A DNA stretch of 64,000 nt, taken from NCBI RefSeq assembly GCF_000474745.1, contig NZ_ASJR01000002.1, positions 120,901 to 184,900 of the forward strand, written 5' to 3'. The translations under genes and the position numbers were made by a program. Shown one piece after another: positions 34,786 through 45,097 of the stretch. The notes under the pieces were generated by a model. The model worked only from the letters and a program-made list of their open reading frames with translations. It made no database searches and was not told the origin of the DNA. Every line of letters begins with the position of its first letter. The stretch's first letter is position 1. The stretch comes from Chitinivibrio alkaliphilus ACht1. GTDB lineage: Bacteria > Fibrobacterota > Chitinivibrionia > Chitinivibrionales > Chitinivibrionaceae.

Positions 34786-36416
34786 TGAAATTTGCCCATA
34801 AGGGCGTGCAGGCTTTCTACTTCTTGATAGAGTTCTTCCGTTGATGAAGCGATATCCTCTGAGCTTGCGGCTGTTTCTTGCGTAATCTCATCAATTTCCT
34901 GTAAGGCTGTACTAATTTCCCGTACTCCCTGAGCTTGATCATGGGAGTAGTGTGATACCTTTTCAACTTCTGCCAAGAGCCCTTCCACTTGTTGTGTTAC
35001 CGTATCCAGCATTTCCTGGGTTTCCTTGGCAATACGACTTCCCTCTTCAACAGTATTGGTCGAGGTTTCTACAAGCTCCCGTGTTTCACGGGCGGCCTTT
35101 CCACTGCGTGAGGCGAGGCTCCGTACTTCCTCGGCAACCACGGCAAATCCCTTGCCATGATGACCGGCACGAGCAGCTTCAACAGCAGCATTTAAGGCAA
35201 GAAGATTTGTTTGAAAGGCAATATCCTCAATAAGTTTTGAGACCGTTCGTATCTGCGCGCTCGATTTTTCAATATTTCCCATGGATGTAACCATCTCATG
35301 CATATGTTGCTGTCCTTCTACAACAATACTACTTGTTTCACGCCCCTGTTTTGTTGCGGTCGTGGTGATACGGGCATTTTCTTGTGCCTGACTTCCAATT
35401 TGCGTTACCGTGGCGCTAATTTCTTCAAGGTTTGCCGCGGTATTTGTAGCACGTTCACTGAGTTTCTCTGCTTCACCCTGTATGGACTCGGCACCCCGTG
35501 TTACGGTATTCACGAGGGATGCTCCCTTTTTCAAGGTTTCTCCCACGGTTGTTACCATACGGTTGAGGGAGTCTCCTAAGGTATCTACGGAAGAAGAGAG
35601 GGGAACTTTTTGCGTCCAGTCTCCCTTCGCAATAGTATCGGTAAGTCCCGTTTTTTCTTCAAGTCCGTGGGCAAGATGGTTTAAGGCTCGAATCATTTCT
35701 CCTATCTCGTCATTTCTTTCTTGCGGAACCCGTTTTGAGAAATCCCCCTTTGCCAAGGTGTGAAGAATGCCTGAGCAGCGTGAGATAGGCACCGTCACGG
35801 TTCGAATGATCCAGCGTCCTGCAAACACAGAAAGGGCAATAAGCAGTATGAGTGCTATGGTCGTAATGCGCCGTATACGGCTAACAAACCCCGGGATTGA
35901 CTTCCGTGCTCCGGAGACCCCCTCCTGGGTAAGCTTCGTTGCGGCATGGGCGAGAGAGTCAACCTGAAGTACCGCCTCTTGGATGGCCGAAGAAGCAGAT
36001 GACGAGGCCCTGTCTTCGTGATTATTCTGTATGGTATGGAGAGCTGCAATGGCTGTATCAGCCTTTGTGTGTACGCCTTCGCCGAGTTGCCAGAAGACGC
36101 CAGCGTGACGTTCTTCTTCATTCGAGACGGTCTCGGTGAAATAGTCAAATATAGGTATGATGTTTTTCTGGGCGTGGCGATACTGCTTTTGTGCTTGTTG
36201 CAACAGATGTGTGTCCTTTTCATGGAGGTAGGCATATCCATACATGCGTCCCCGTTCCAGATGGGTTTCTACGGTAATTATATCACTTACTACGGAGTTG
36301 ATACGGTGTATTCTATTCCATAGTTGGGTAGAACTGATTGAAAGTATGCCGAAAATAATCAGGATGCTTGAAAGCATGGCATAGAGTCGAAATGGAATGG
36401 ATGCGATTTTTTTCAT
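34773..36416 (-). CDS. Methyl-accepting chemotaxis protein (four-helix-bundle sensor)
   Basis: 547 residues from ATG 36416, which has an AGAGGAG site; the longer frame is not membrane-protein-like. TM1 about 14-32, periplasmic helical domain about 33-190 (many Glu/His, four-helix-bundle type), TM2 about 191-210, HAMP (about 210-265) and a second HAMP-like stretch, then the signalling domain. Its hairpin tip reads [23 protein letters not shown]…[15 protein letters not shown]. It would signal to CheA/CheW at the inner membrane. The conserved core is less similar to the three rightward receptors than they are to one another. No pentapeptide CheR tether at the C-terminus. Confidence 0.93.
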   Translation of the reverse strand: MKKIASIPFRLYAMLSSILIIFGILSISSTQLWNRIHRINSVVSDIITVETHLERGRMYGYAYLHEKDTHLLQQAQKQYRHAQKNIIPIFDYFTETVSNEEERHAGVFWQLGEGVHTKADTAIAALHTIQNNHEDRASSSASSAIQEAVLQVDSLAHAATKLTQEGVSGARKSIPGFVSRIRRITTIALILLIALSVFAGRWIIRTVTVPISRCSGILHTLAKGDFSKRVPQERNDEIGEMIRALNHLAHGLEEKTGLTDTIAKGDWTQKVPLSSSVDTLGDSLNRMVTTVGETLKKGASLVNTVTRGAESIQGEAEKLSERATNTAANLEEISATVTQIGSQAQENARITTTATKQGRETSSIVVEGQQHMHEMVTSMGNIEKSSAQIRTVSKLIEDIAFQTNLLALNAAVEAARAGHHGKGFAVVAEEVRSLASRSGKAARETRELVETSTNTVEEGSRIAKETQEMLDTVTQQVEGLLAEVEKVSHYSHDQAQGVREISTALQEIDEITQETAASSEDIASSTEELYQEVESLHALMGKFQLAP

Positions 36417-36620
36417 GGTTGTTCTCCTCTGAAGATAGGTTTTACTCAGTCTATCATACCCGCTACGGGAATGCAAGAAGTGTTCTATGCTATTGAAAAA
36501 AAACGGGCTATGTTCTGTTATTACAGGTTTTCCTTCTCGTGTCTCCAGATACAACAGCTGGGGTACAACGAGGGAGGGAGTGCTTATTTCGCTAATTTAT
36601 TGAAATGGTTGTGAAAATAA

Positions 36621-36649
36621 TTGAAAGTGTTTCTCTTCTATGGTACCAT
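36621..36649 (+). promoter_or_regulatory. Candidate promoter for the dCache chemoreceptor
   Basis: TTGAAA (36621-36626), 17-base spacer, TACCAT (36644-36649), 40 bases before ATG 36690. The -10 is weak. No obvious sigma-28 (TAAA…GCCGATAA) site was found in this 273-base divergent gap. Confidence 0.35.
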
Positions 36650-36689
36650 GAATGAAACTCGTGATATATAACTTTTCGGGAGATCTTCA

Positions 36690-38654
36690 ATGATACAGAA
36701 AGTACAGGGGTATGTAAAAAATATGGGAATACAGAAGAAAATTGCCGGAGGTATTATCTTTCTTCTGACACTGAGTTGCTTAGTCTTGGGAATTCTTGCT
36801 TACAGTGTTGCAGCAAATCTCGTACGGACAACCTTAGCAGAAACCCTCACCACCTTTGCACGGGAAAACTCAGAAGAAATTACCTTGCACATTCAAAATC
36901 ATCTCCTCACCCTTGAGGCAGTGGCGGAACGCAATCACATTCGCAGTATGGATTGGGAGCTTCAGTTGCCTGCTTTAAGAGAACAACGCGAGCGATGGGG
37001 TTTTTTAGGGATTGGCATTGTGTTCCCCGACGGAACGACCCAGTATGCAGATGGAACCACTGCTGATTTGGCAGATAGAGAGTATGTGCAAAATGCCTTT
37101 GCGGGAGAAGCAAATATGTCTGATGTAATTATCAGTCGCGTAACCGGTGATCCCGTGGTCATGCTTGCGGTACCAGTGCGTGATACCACTGAAGAGATCG
37201 GAGCGGTTCTCATTGCACGGCTTGATGGGTTTATTCTCTCTGGATACACTGATGATATGGGGTTTGGAGATCGTGGGTATGCCTATATTATTAACGGAGA
37301 GGGAGCGGTAATCGCTCACCCTAACAGAGATTTTGTGCGACAGGGGCTTAATATAATAGAAGAGAGCAAACACGATGAGTCCTTGCTCCCCTTGGCAAAT
37401 CAAAAACGATCCATGATTGCCGGAAATGCCGGGTATGACGAATACTGGTTTCAAGGTTCTTTTCGTCTTTTTGGTTATGCTCCCATAGAGGGTACAGATT
37501 GGTCTATTGCAATAGGTGCAGAGCGTGATGAGGTTTTGGCCAGCCTCTATGCAATGCGGAGAAACTTTATCTTTCTTGCTCTGCTTATTATTGTGATCGG
37601 AGGAGCAGTATCCTTTTTAACCGCACGAAGTTTAACCCTTCCTATTATTCGCATTCATGAGGTTGTACAAAAAATCGCTGTAGGTAATTTCCGTGATGAG
37701 TGTCCTGTATATGGAACGGATGAGGTAGGGCGAATTGCTGAAAGTGTGAATTTGTTGAGAAACAATCTGTATGAGTTTATGATGGCCCTTGATGCGGTTG
37801 GTAAGGGAGATCTTACGGTGGAATTTCCCGTGGATGATCCAGAAGACCAGATTGTCCCTGTGGGAAATCAGATGGTTGCGGGGCTACGACAATTGGTAAG
37901 TAAGCTTCGCGATGTGATTACGCAAGTGGAGAGCGGATCGACGCAAATATCAGATGCCTCACAGGACCTTAGTGAAGGAGCAACCAGTTCTGCTGCTAAC
38001 ATCGAGGAAATAAACTCCTCTATTACGGAGATTGGCTCGCGGGCAAAAAAGAATGCCGAAAACAGCCAAAAGGCGCATGACATAGCCGAAGATACCAATA
38101 CAAAAGCGCATGAGGGAAGCAGCTGGATGAATGATATGGTCTCTTCCATGGGAGAGATAGAAACCGCCAGTGAGAAAATACGTAAGGTAACAAAAATTAT
38201 TGAAGATATCGCCTTTCAGACAAATCTTCTTGCCCTTAATGCCGCCGTGGAAGCAGCACGTGCAGGAACGCACGGCAAGGGCTTTGCCGTGGTTGCTGAG
38301 GAAGTACGAAGCCTCGCTTCACGCAGTGGAAAGGCCGCCCGTGAAACCCGTGAGCTTATAGAAAGCTCTGGAGAAAAGGTGTCCAAGGGCAATGAGATTG
38401 CACAGAAGACCTCTGCCATGCTATCACAGATTACCGAAGGAGTGGAGGAGCTATTAACCGTTATCGATGAAGTGTCTGTTTCTTCATCAGATCAGGCCAC
38501 AGGAGTTGAAGAGATTGGGGCATCCCTCCATGATGTGGATGAGATTGTCCAGCAGAATGCGGCAAGCTCTGAAGAGACTGCTTCGGCGGCTGAGGAATTG
38601 TCTTCTCAGGCAGAGGATTTAAAGGCCTTGGTGGAAAAATTCAAATTGTCGTAG
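36690..38654 (+). CDS. Methyl-accepting chemotaxis protein with dCache sensor
   Basis: 654 residues. TM1 about 18-38, a large periplasmic double-Cache domain (about 40-285; [42 protein letters not shown] and [15 protein letters not shown] are typical of dCache_1), TM2 about 290-310, HAMP, then a methylation/signalling domain with [23 protein letters not shown]. dCache receptors bind amino acids or other small metabolites directly. The cytoplasmic half is nearly identical in protein sequence to the receptors at 40588 and 42867. Followed by a porin and solute-binding gene on the same strand. Confidence 0.95.
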   Translation: MIQKVQGYVKNMGIQKKIAGGIIFLLTLSCLVLGILAYSVAANLVRTTLAETLTTFARENSEEITLHIQNHLLTLEAVAERNHIRSMDWELQLPALREQRERWGFLGIGIVFPDGTTQYADGTTADLADREYVQNAFAGEANMSDVIISRVTGDPVVMLAVPVRDTTEEIGAVLIARLDGFILSGYTDDMGFGDRGYAYIINGEGAVIAHPNRDFVRQGLNIIEESKHDESLLPLANQKRSMIAGNAGYDEYWFQGSFRLFGYAPIEGTDWSIAIGAERDEVLASLYAMRRNFIFLALLIIVIGGAVSFLTARSLTLPIIRIHEVVQKIAVGNFRDECPVYGTDEVGRIAESVNLLRNNLYEFMMALDAVGKGDLTVEFPVDDPEDQIVPVGNQMVAGLRQLVSKLRDVITQVESGSTQISDASQDLSEGATSSAANIEEINSSITEIGSRAKKNAENSQKAHDIAEDTNTKAHEGSSWMNDMVSSMGEIETASEKIRKVTKIIEDIAFQTNLLALNAAVEAARAGTHGKGFAVVAEEVRSLASRSGKAARETRELIESSGEKVSKGNEIAQKTSAMLSQITEGVEELLTVIDEVSVSSSDQATGVEEIGASLHDVDEIVQQNAASSEETASAAEELSSQAEDLKALVEKFKLS

Positions 38655-38780
38655 AATTGATGTTGTGAATGTTTCAGGGGAGCGGTGTGTGTAGTTTTTT
38701 TGAGAAGGTCCAGGTTGTTATTTAAAAAACATATCATACAATTAGTACTGATAGTATTTCATTTATCTGAGGAGATTTCT

Positions 38781-40163
38781 ATGAAACGATGGAGTATGGT
38801 GGCTTTGGTTGCGTTCTTTTTAGCCACGAGTATTATATCCGCACAGGATGGTTTTAATTTGTATGGGTTTCTTGATGTTGATGCCGATCTACATTTTATC
38901 GACGATGATAACCCCATGTTGCTCAACTCTCATGACAATTCCTTTATGTTTCGTCAAGGGAGGCTGCATAAATATTTTGATTATCGTCCCCATGATAATA
39001 TGCGTGTCTTAACTGAGGTGGGGTTTCACTGGCAGCCCCATGGTCGGTTTGAAACAGGGCAGCGTATGGTATTAAACAGTCAAGATGTTGATGTTGCGCA
39101 AGACCCTGTTGAATATGAAAATCTGCTAGATCTGCGGGAAAGTGGAAGAGGAGAAACCCCTGCTACTTCTGTGTCGCTCCAGCGTGCCTGGATGGAATAT
39201 AACTTATCACAATATTCAAATATTCGTATTGGCCGTTTTATTACTCCTGTCGGTATTTGGAACGTTGACCATGGCTCTCCTGTGATTGTCACCGCCATGC
39301 AGCCCTATAGTACGGGTTTTGTTGAAGTCTTTCCCACGGCACAGACAGGTCTTATGTACTATGGTCGTACTTATCTAGATATGTACGACCTTGATTACAA
39401 GATCTATGTATCATCCGGGAGAGATGTACAACCCATAGATGAACTGGCAGATATTTCAATTGGTGGAAATGTGAAATTTAGAGCCATAGACTGGGGGGAG
39501 GGGTTTGAGTTTGGCCTCTCAGCGTATACGGGGATTGATCGAGCTCAAAGCCAATGGGCTGATATGGGGCTTACCATGTTGGTTGACCCGCAGGGAAATC
39601 CCATTCTTGATGATGCCAATGAACCGATTTTTATTCCCGATGGACACGTACGTCTTGATACAGAGATGCACCAACAAACTCGTGAGCATGCCTTTGGTGT
39701 AGATGCAAAATTTGAATTTAACAATTTCCTTTTTCAGAGTGAATTCAATTACAATCTCTTGAAAAATCAACTTGCAGGTGATGAAGAATCTTCTGTTTTT
39801 GGAACATATTTTCTCTGTGGATATACCTTTCATATAGATCCAAATTTCAACCTCATGCCCTATGCTCTTTTTGAGTATATTCAGGCAAATGATTTGTATG
39901 AGTACGATTCCTCTCTTCCTTCAAATGCAGTCTTCTACGATGGCAGGCAGATAAATCAGTTCCATGATTATGGTCTTTTTTCAAGCGGATATGCCGATCA
40001 GGCTCACGGACTCATTTTGGGTGTAAATGCGAACATTTTTGGAAGAAGCAATATTAAGTGTCAGTATACCCACATAAATATGAATCGTGATGTGAATTCT
40101 TCAAGTGATAATGATGCCATGAACTTTGGTGTTCTTAGTCTTCAGTTTACCGTGGCATATTAA
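38781..40163 (+). CDS. Outer-membrane porin-like protein
   Basis: 460 residues from ATG 38781, which has a GAGGAG site. Signal peptide ending SIISAQ, then a 16-18-strand-like barrel with alternating aromatic strands and the DcaP/OprP-type opening (LYGFLDVDADLHF). Internal repeats of short charged loops (FIDDDNP, DANEPIFIPDG) suggest ion or sugar selectivity. It precedes a stand-alone solute-binding-like gene by 10 bases and sits between two chemoreceptor genes. It may supply the ligand sensed by them. The exact porin family is not identified. Confidence 0.75.
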   Translation: MKRWSMVALVAFFLATSIISAQDGFNLYGFLDVDADLHFIDDDNPMLLNSHDNSFMFRQGRLHKYFDYRPHDNMRVLTEVGFHWQPHGRFETGQRMVLNSQDVDVAQDPVEYENLLDLRESGRGETPATSVSLQRAWMEYNLSQYSNIRIGRFITPVGIWNVDHGSPVIVTAMQPYSTGFVEVFPTAQTGLMYYGRTYLDMYDLDYKIYVSSGRDVQPIDELADISIGGNVKFRAIDWGEGFEFGLSAYTGIDRAQSQWADMGLTMLVDPQGNPILDDANEPIFIPDGHVRLDTEMHQQTREHAFGVDAKFEFNNFLFQSEFNYNLLKNQLAGDEESSVFGTYFLCGYTFHIDPNFNLMPYALFEYIQANDLYEYDSSLPSNAVFYDGRQINQFHDYGLFSSGYADQAHGLILGVNANIFGRSNIKCQYTHINMNRDVNSSSDNDAMNFGVLSLQFTVAY

Positions 40164-40173
40164 GGAGTATACT

Positions 40174-40578
40174 ATGAAACATATTATTATTTTACTTATG
40201 CTGAGTGTTTCTCTTTTTGCAACAGAGTTTGTTGTGGTTGTACATCCGGGCAATACAAAAGAAAGCATTAGTCCTGCTATGCTTCGTCGTTATTACACGG
40301 GAAGAGCAAATGAGATTGATGGAAAGCGAGCGGTTCCCATAAATTTCACCCTTGATTCTGAGCTTGCCGAAGCATTTTTGTCTCAAGTTGTTCGACGCTC
40401 CCCCGCTCAGTATCGTCAAGATTGGTCGGATCGCCAAATACGAGGAGAAGGATCTGCCCCCATGGTTCACGGTAGTTTTGATGCTATTATTGGAATGGTT
40501 AACACTGTTCCGGGGGCTATTGGGTATCTTCCTGCAGATCAGGTTGATGAACGAGTGAAGGTAATTGAGTTAAAATAG
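40174..40578 (+). CDS. Small periplasmic PBP-like (PstS-type fold) protein
   Basis: 134 residues from ATG 40174 (AAGGAG site), with signal peptide KHIIILLMLSVSLFATEF. The mature part EFVVVVHPGNTKESISPAMLRRYYTGRANEIDGKRAVPINF… and AIIGMVNTVPGAIGYLP matches the small PBP-like domain related to PstS phosphate-binding proteins. It is half a normal binding protein and has no ABC permease or ATPase beside it. It lies 10 bases after a porin and 9 bases before a chemoreceptor, so a role as a ligand-presenting partner is plausible. That is inference from position. Confidence 0.8.
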   Translation: MKHIIILLMLSVSLFATEFVVVVHPGNTKESISPAMLRRYYTGRANEIDGKRAVPINFTLDSELAEAFLSQVVRRSPAQYRQDWSDRQIRGEGSAPMVHGSFDAIIGMVNTVPGAIGYLPADQVDERVKVIELK

Positions 40579-40587
40579 GAGGAATCT

Positions 40588-42219
40588 TTGAGAAATAAGC
40601 AGATGTCACTTCAAAAACGTTTTTTGATCTCCATAACGATAGTCGTATCTCTTATACTGGGGGGGCTGTTTGTAGGCCTGCTCCAGAGAAATAACTATCT
40701 TATGGAGTCAAACATGAATCGGGAAATGGAACTAATCAACCGTTCCTATGAAGAAAAGGGAGAACTACTTGTGGGGCTTATTTCTCAAATATCTCCCGTA
40801 GCTATAATGAGCATGGATCAGTACACTCTGCAAACCTATGCATCACAATTGCTACGAGACGAGGATGTGTTTCGACTTGATTTTATTGATACTACAGAGG
40901 CGTCGCTTCTCTCTCTCTCCAATGAAGAGGGAGAGGGAATGCATGATTATCTTCTTTTTGAGCGTGATATTATTACAGATGAAGAACAGCTTGGTGTGGA
41001 GATGCATCTTGGAAGTGTTCAAATCTATTTTTCAACTCATCGTTTGGAAGAGCAGTGGAGGGCGTCTGAGAATCGTATTGTACGGGAACGGCAACGGCAA
41101 AGAATTGCCTTTTTGGGTCTCTTTGCAGGAATACTCTTTGTGGTTCTTTTTGCAATATACTTTCTGCTTCGATTCATTGTTATTGCTCCCGTTCGCAAGG
41201 GAGTTGGTATACTTCAAGGTATATCAGAGAGCGGTGATCTAACCATAGACTTAGAGCATGCTTTTTCTGGAAAAACAGTAACAAAAGAGATGCATCTTTT
41301 CGGTACTGCCGTGAAAGATATTGTTGAATCTCAGCGTAAGATGGTTGCGTATGTACGTGAACTTGCTCAGGGAAATTGGATGGTTCAGTTGGAACAGAAG
41401 TCTCCTAAGGATGAACTTGCTGTATCTTTAAATAAAATGATTATACAAGTTCGTGATGCCTTAGGTCATGTGCGTAACTCCGTAGACCAAGTGCAAAGCG
41501 GTTCGGCACAGATATCTAATGCTTCGCAGGATCTCAGCGAAGGAGCCACCAATTCTGCTGCGAACATTGAAGAGATAAATTCATCCATCACAGAGATTGG
41601 TTCCCAGGCCAAAACAAATGCGGAAAATGGAGAAAAAGCACGCAGTATTGCAGAAGATACCAATACAAAAGCCCAAGAGGGAAGCAGCTGGATGAATGAT
41701 ATGGTCTCCTCCATGGAAGAGATAGAAATCTCCAGTGAGAAAATACGAAAAGTAACAAAGATTATCGAAGATATTGCCTTTCAGACTAATCTTCTTGCCC
41801 TTAATGCTGCCGTGGAAGCAGCCCGTGCAGGGCAGCACGGCAAGGGCTTTGCCGTGGTTGCCGAAGAGGTGCGCAGCCTTGCGTCCCGCAGCGGAAAGGC
41901 TGCCCGGGAAACCCGTGAACTCATAGAAAGTTCCGGTGAAAAGGTACGCCAGGGCAGTGAGATCGCCCATAAAACCTCCGCCATGCTTACGGAGATCACC
42001 ACAGGAGTGGAGGAGCTTTTGACTGTCATAGACGAAGTCTCAGCGTCCTCATCTGATCAGGCCACGGGAGTGGAAGAGATCGGCGCTTCCCTCAACGATG
42101 TTGATGAGATAGTACAGCAGAATGCCGCAAGCTCTGAAGAGACCGCATCCGCTGCGGAGGAGTTATCCTCTCAGGCTGAGGAGCTGAAGGCTCTGGTGGG
42201 GAAATTTAAATTGTCGTAA
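40588..42219 (+). CDS. Methyl-accepting chemotaxis protein paired with PBP-like gene
   Basis: 543 residues from TTG 40588, chosen because AGGAGG lies 5 bases before it; ATG 40603 is the alternative. TM1 about 12-35, a small periplasmic domain (about 36-170), TM2 about 172-195, HAMP, then a signalling domain including [19 protein letters not shown] and [23 protein letters not shown]. The periplasmic region is not Cache-like, so it may read a periplasmic protein such as the PBP-like product of the gene 9 bases upstream. Its DNA from 41524 to 41837 is identical to 43901-44214. Confidence 0.93.
   Translation: MRNKQMSLQKRFLISITIVVSLILGGLFVGLLQRNNYLMESNMNREMELINRSYEEKGELLVGLISQISPVAIMSMDQYTLQTYASQLLRDEDVFRLDFIDTTEASLLSLSNEEGEGMHDYLLFERDIITDEEQLGVEMHLGSVQIYFSTHRLEEQWRASENRIVRERQRQRIAFLGLFAGILFVVLFAIYFLLRFIVIAPVRKGVGILQGISESGDLTIDLEHAFSGKTVTKEMHLFGTAVKDIVESQRKMVAYVRELAQGNWMVQLEQKSPKDELAVSLNKMIIQVRDALGHVRNSVDQVQSGSAQISNASQDLSEGATNSAANIEEINSSITEIGSQAKTNAENGEKARSIAEDTNTKAQEGSSWMNDMVSSMEEIEISSEKIRKVTKIIEDIAFQTNLLALNAAVEAARAGQHGKGFAVVAEEVRSLASRSGKAARETRELIESSGEKVRQGSEIAHKTSAMLTEITTGVEELLTVIDEVSASSSDQATGVEEIGASLNDVDEIVQQNAASSEETASAAEELSSQAEELKALVGKFKLS
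41524..41837 (+). repeat. 314-base exact repeat, copy 1 (within chemoreceptor gene)
   Basis: Identical, base for base, to 43901-44214 in the next chemoreceptor gene. It encodes the methylation helix and the start of the signalling hairpin. Flanking sequence diverges sharply on both sides. Confidence 0.95.
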
Positions 42220-42353
42220 CTGGTTGTTTTTTGTAAATGCACGGGGAGCGGCGTAAGTTGCTTCCTTTTTTTAGAAGAACGGTGTAGCACGGTGACTCAA
42301 GTTTTTCAGGTATGTGAGGGTACTATTTTGATGTACAGATTATGGGGGTACGT

Positions 42354-42854
42354 ATGAGGTTCTTATTATTATGTATACTTTGTTTGTTTTTTGTTGCATG
42401 CGGCAATATCCACAGGGATGAGGCTCTTACTGAAGATGAGATCCTTACATATCTTTCGCGTGTTGTTGGAGCAGATAATATTCTAGAGGATTATGCTATG
42501 GAATATTTTGATAATCTTTCTTCCGAAAGCAATAATCTTATTACCCCTGAAACACTTCAAAAGAGAATTGATAATGGGGATGATATTTTTATTCTCGACA
42601 TACGTCGTTCATCGGATTATGAGGAATCTCATATTTACGGTGCAGAAAATATTTGGTGGTTTGATATCGGGAGGCATCTGGACCAGCTGCCCCGTGACAG
42701 GGAAATAGTTGTTGCGTGCTATTCCGGTCAGTCGGCAGGTCAGGTTCTGGGTGTACTATATCTGCTTGGGTATGAGGTATTATCATTACGGGGCGGAATG
42801 AATAACGGTTGGATTACGGCAGATATGCCTCTTCATACCCCCCGAAGCCGATAA
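42354..42854 (+). CDS. Rhodanese-domain lipoprotein
   Basis: 166 residues from ATG 42354 (GGGGG site). Lipoprotein signal with lipobox FFVAC (Cys about 16). The C-terminal rhodanese domain (about 65-160) has ILDIRRSSDYEESHIYGAENIWW and the active-site loop CYSGQSAGQ, a full CxxGxxx loop with catalytic Cys. A periplasmic, membrane-anchored rhodanese would handle sulfane sulfur or act as a binding module. It ends 12 bases before a chemoreceptor and is probably co-transcribed with it. A sensory partnership is possible but unproven. Confidence 0.85.
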   Translation: MRFLLLCILCLFFVACGNIHRDEALTEDEILTYLSRVVGADNILEDYAMEYFDNLSSESNNLITPETLQKRIDNGDDIFILDIRRSSDYEESHIYGAENIWWFDIGRHLDQLPRDREIVVACYSGQSAGQVLGVLYLLGYEVLSLRGGMNNGWITADMPLHTPRSR

Positions 42855-42866
42855 AAAGGGGGAGGT

Positions 42867-44605
42867 ATGAAGACGATCAAATCAAAATTATATGTCTTTC
42901 TTTTTAGTGCAATAGTTTTTGTCCTGTCTTTTTTTGCCCTGAGTTTTTTTTCCTGTATCATTTGTCTACTGCAATAGATAGTATTTATTCAACCAATGAA
43001 GAATTGGAACAATATACTGATATACGTGATGCCGTAGAAAACATAAATGGTGTTCTTGATGAATATGTTGATCAGACCAGCCATGATGTTCCCGTATATC
43101 TAAAAGAACTTTCAGATAGTTATAAAAAAACAGCTCATAGGGGATACAGCTATGAAGAGGAGAATCTTGAGCAGATACTTCTGTATTTAGTACTGGAAAA
43201 AGGCGATGAATATATAGCGTATATGCAGGAGTCTTTTATACCGGCAGTAGAAGAGCATCATGATATCCTGAATATGATGGTTTCTGCTCAATTGGGCTAT
43301 GAATACAATCAGGAAGAACTCTCCCCTTTGCTTAACAGGTCAGAGATCGCCCTTGGCAGAGAGGGTAGGAGAGAACACAGGAAAAGGATCGCCCTTTTAC
43401 GCCCCCTGGAAAAACTTATAGAACGGCGCCTTGATATTTCTTCTCAGAGAGTGGAAAACTCCATATTTTACTCATCAGTGTTTCTTGAATACGGAAGGGG
43501 CGGTTTTTTAGCTGTAATGCTCATTATACCCTTTCTTGCTGTATTGACTATACGCTTCGTATCACGATCCATAATACAAAGAATTGCTCTTCTTTCCACA
43601 TCAATAGATAGTATTTCCGGTGGAGATATTGCGGTATCTATTGACGATAGTGGAAAAAAAGATGAAATTGGTATAATGATATCTTCAGTAAAGGCGATGC
43701 AGGCCGCCTTACAGGAAAAATCACGCTGTATTGAAGCTCTCTCTGCGGGAGACTGGTCAGTTTCGGCACCCTTTGCTTCTCAGGATGATAGGGTGAGTAA
43801 ATCCCTTGAGACATTAATTCAGAGTATGAGGGCTCTTTTTGAGGATATTCAAAGTTCTGCAGATACTGTACAAAGCGGCTCTGCGCAGATATCGGAAGCC
43901 TCGCAGGATCTCAGCGAAGGAGCCACCAATTCTGCTGCGAACATTGAAGAGATAAATTCATCCATCACAGAGATTGGTTCCCAGGCCAAAACAAATGCGG
44001 AAAATGGAGAAAAAGCACGCAGTATTGCAGAAGATACCAATACAAAAGCCCAAGAGGGAAGCAGCTGGATGAATGATATGGTCTCCTCCATGGAAGAGAT
44101 AGAAATCTCCAGTGAGAAAATACGAAAAGTAACAAAGATTATCGAAGATATTGCCTTTCAGACTAATCTTCTTGCCCTTAATGCTGCCGTGGAAGCAGCC
44201 CGTGCAGGGCAGCATGGCAAGGGGTTTGCCGTGGTTGCCGAGGAAGTGCGAAGCCTCGCTTCACGCAGTGGAAAAGCGGCCCGTGAAACCCGTGAGCTTA
44301 TAGAAAGCTCTGGAGAAAAGGTTCGTGGAGGGAGTGAGATAGCAGAGAAAACATCTACCATGCTTGACGAGATCGTAACAGGGGTAGGAGAGCTTTCTCA
44401 GGTTATTGGAAAAATATCTGAAGCATCGAAGGAACAGTCTACGGGGGTTGAGGAGATTGGGGCATCTCTGCATGATGTAGATGATATTGTCCAGCAGAAT
44501 GCGGCCAGCTCTGAAGAGACCGCTTCTGCAGCACAGGAGCTATCTTCTCAGGCAGAGGAGCTAAAGGCCTTGGTGGGTAAATTTATCTTACGCCGTGGGG
44601 AGTAG
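42867..44605 (+). CDS. Methyl-accepting chemotaxis protein, frameshifted at a poly-T tract
   Basis: ATG 42867 (GGAGG site) opens a frame encoding a first membrane helix but meets TAG at 42975-42977. The body ([14 protein letters not shown]…) continues one frame lower, where the only start is TTG 42962 without a ribosome site. Adding one T to the eight-T run 42944-42951 joins both, giving about 579 residues: TM1, helical periplasmic region (about 35-205), TM2 about 208-228, HAMP, signalling domain. Its core is a mosaic of the two neighbouring receptor genes (see repeat). A bacteriohemerythrin gene follows at once. Either phase-variable, mutated or a sequencing error. Confidence 0.85.
43901..44214 (+). 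repeat. 314-base exact repeat, copy 2 (within chemoreceptor gene)
   Basis: Identical to 41524-41837. Immediately after it (about 44229-44322) the sequence stops matching that gene and instead closely matches 38307-38382 in the dCache receptor, a mosaic pattern. Confidence 0.95.
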
Positions 44606-44609
44606 ATAC

Positions 44610-45026
44610 ATGTCTACCCTTATGTTGAAGTGGGATGATTCATTTTGTGTAGGCGATGTATTTATTGATTCTGAACATCAGATTCTCTTTACCCTTGCCC
44701 AGCACCTCCGTGAACAAGAGGGGCGCCTCACGGCTGAACAAGTTAAGCAGTATGTTCAGCTCATATTGGAGTATACGCAGGTGCACTTTCGTCATGAAGA
44801 AGATTTATTACGGCAGATTGAGTGGGAGCATATAAAGGAGCATCGAAAAACACATCGTCATATCATTGATACTATGAAGGAGTTGATTCGTACGAACCGG
44901 GATATACGAGTGCTTCAAGAAAAAATGCGGGCTTTTGTAAATGCTTGGGTGCTGGAACATATCGTACAAAAAGACAGCCTTTTTAAGCAATCTCTTATCG
45001 AGAAGCGTGGTTTTTTCACTTTGTAA
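44610..45026 (+). CDS. Bacteriohemerythrin
   Basis: 138 residues from ATG 44610 (GGGGAG site), starting 4 bases after the chemoreceptor stop. All diiron ligands are present in order: His in DSEHQ, HFRHEEDLL (His and Glu), EHRKTHRHI (His pair) and the distal His/Asp in LEHIVQKDSLF. The opening LKWDDSFCVGDVFID is typical. It binds oxygen reversibly and may store oxygen, deliver it or sense it. Position directly after a chemoreceptor suggests it helps oxygen or redox taxis. The final tail ends EKRGFFTL. Confidence 0.92.
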   Translation: MSTLMLKWDDSFCVGDVFIDSEHQILFTLAQHLREQEGRLTAEQVKQYVQLILEYTQVHFRHEEDLLRQIEWEHIKEHRKTHRHIIDTMKELIRTNRDIRVLQEKMRAFVNAWVLEHIVQKDSLFKQSLIEKRGFFTL

Positions 45027-45097
45027 ACAAAATAGCGGTGTTTTCTTTTTGCGGGGAAGTATGTATTTTGCTACTCTACCCTGATTGCCGAGGATAT

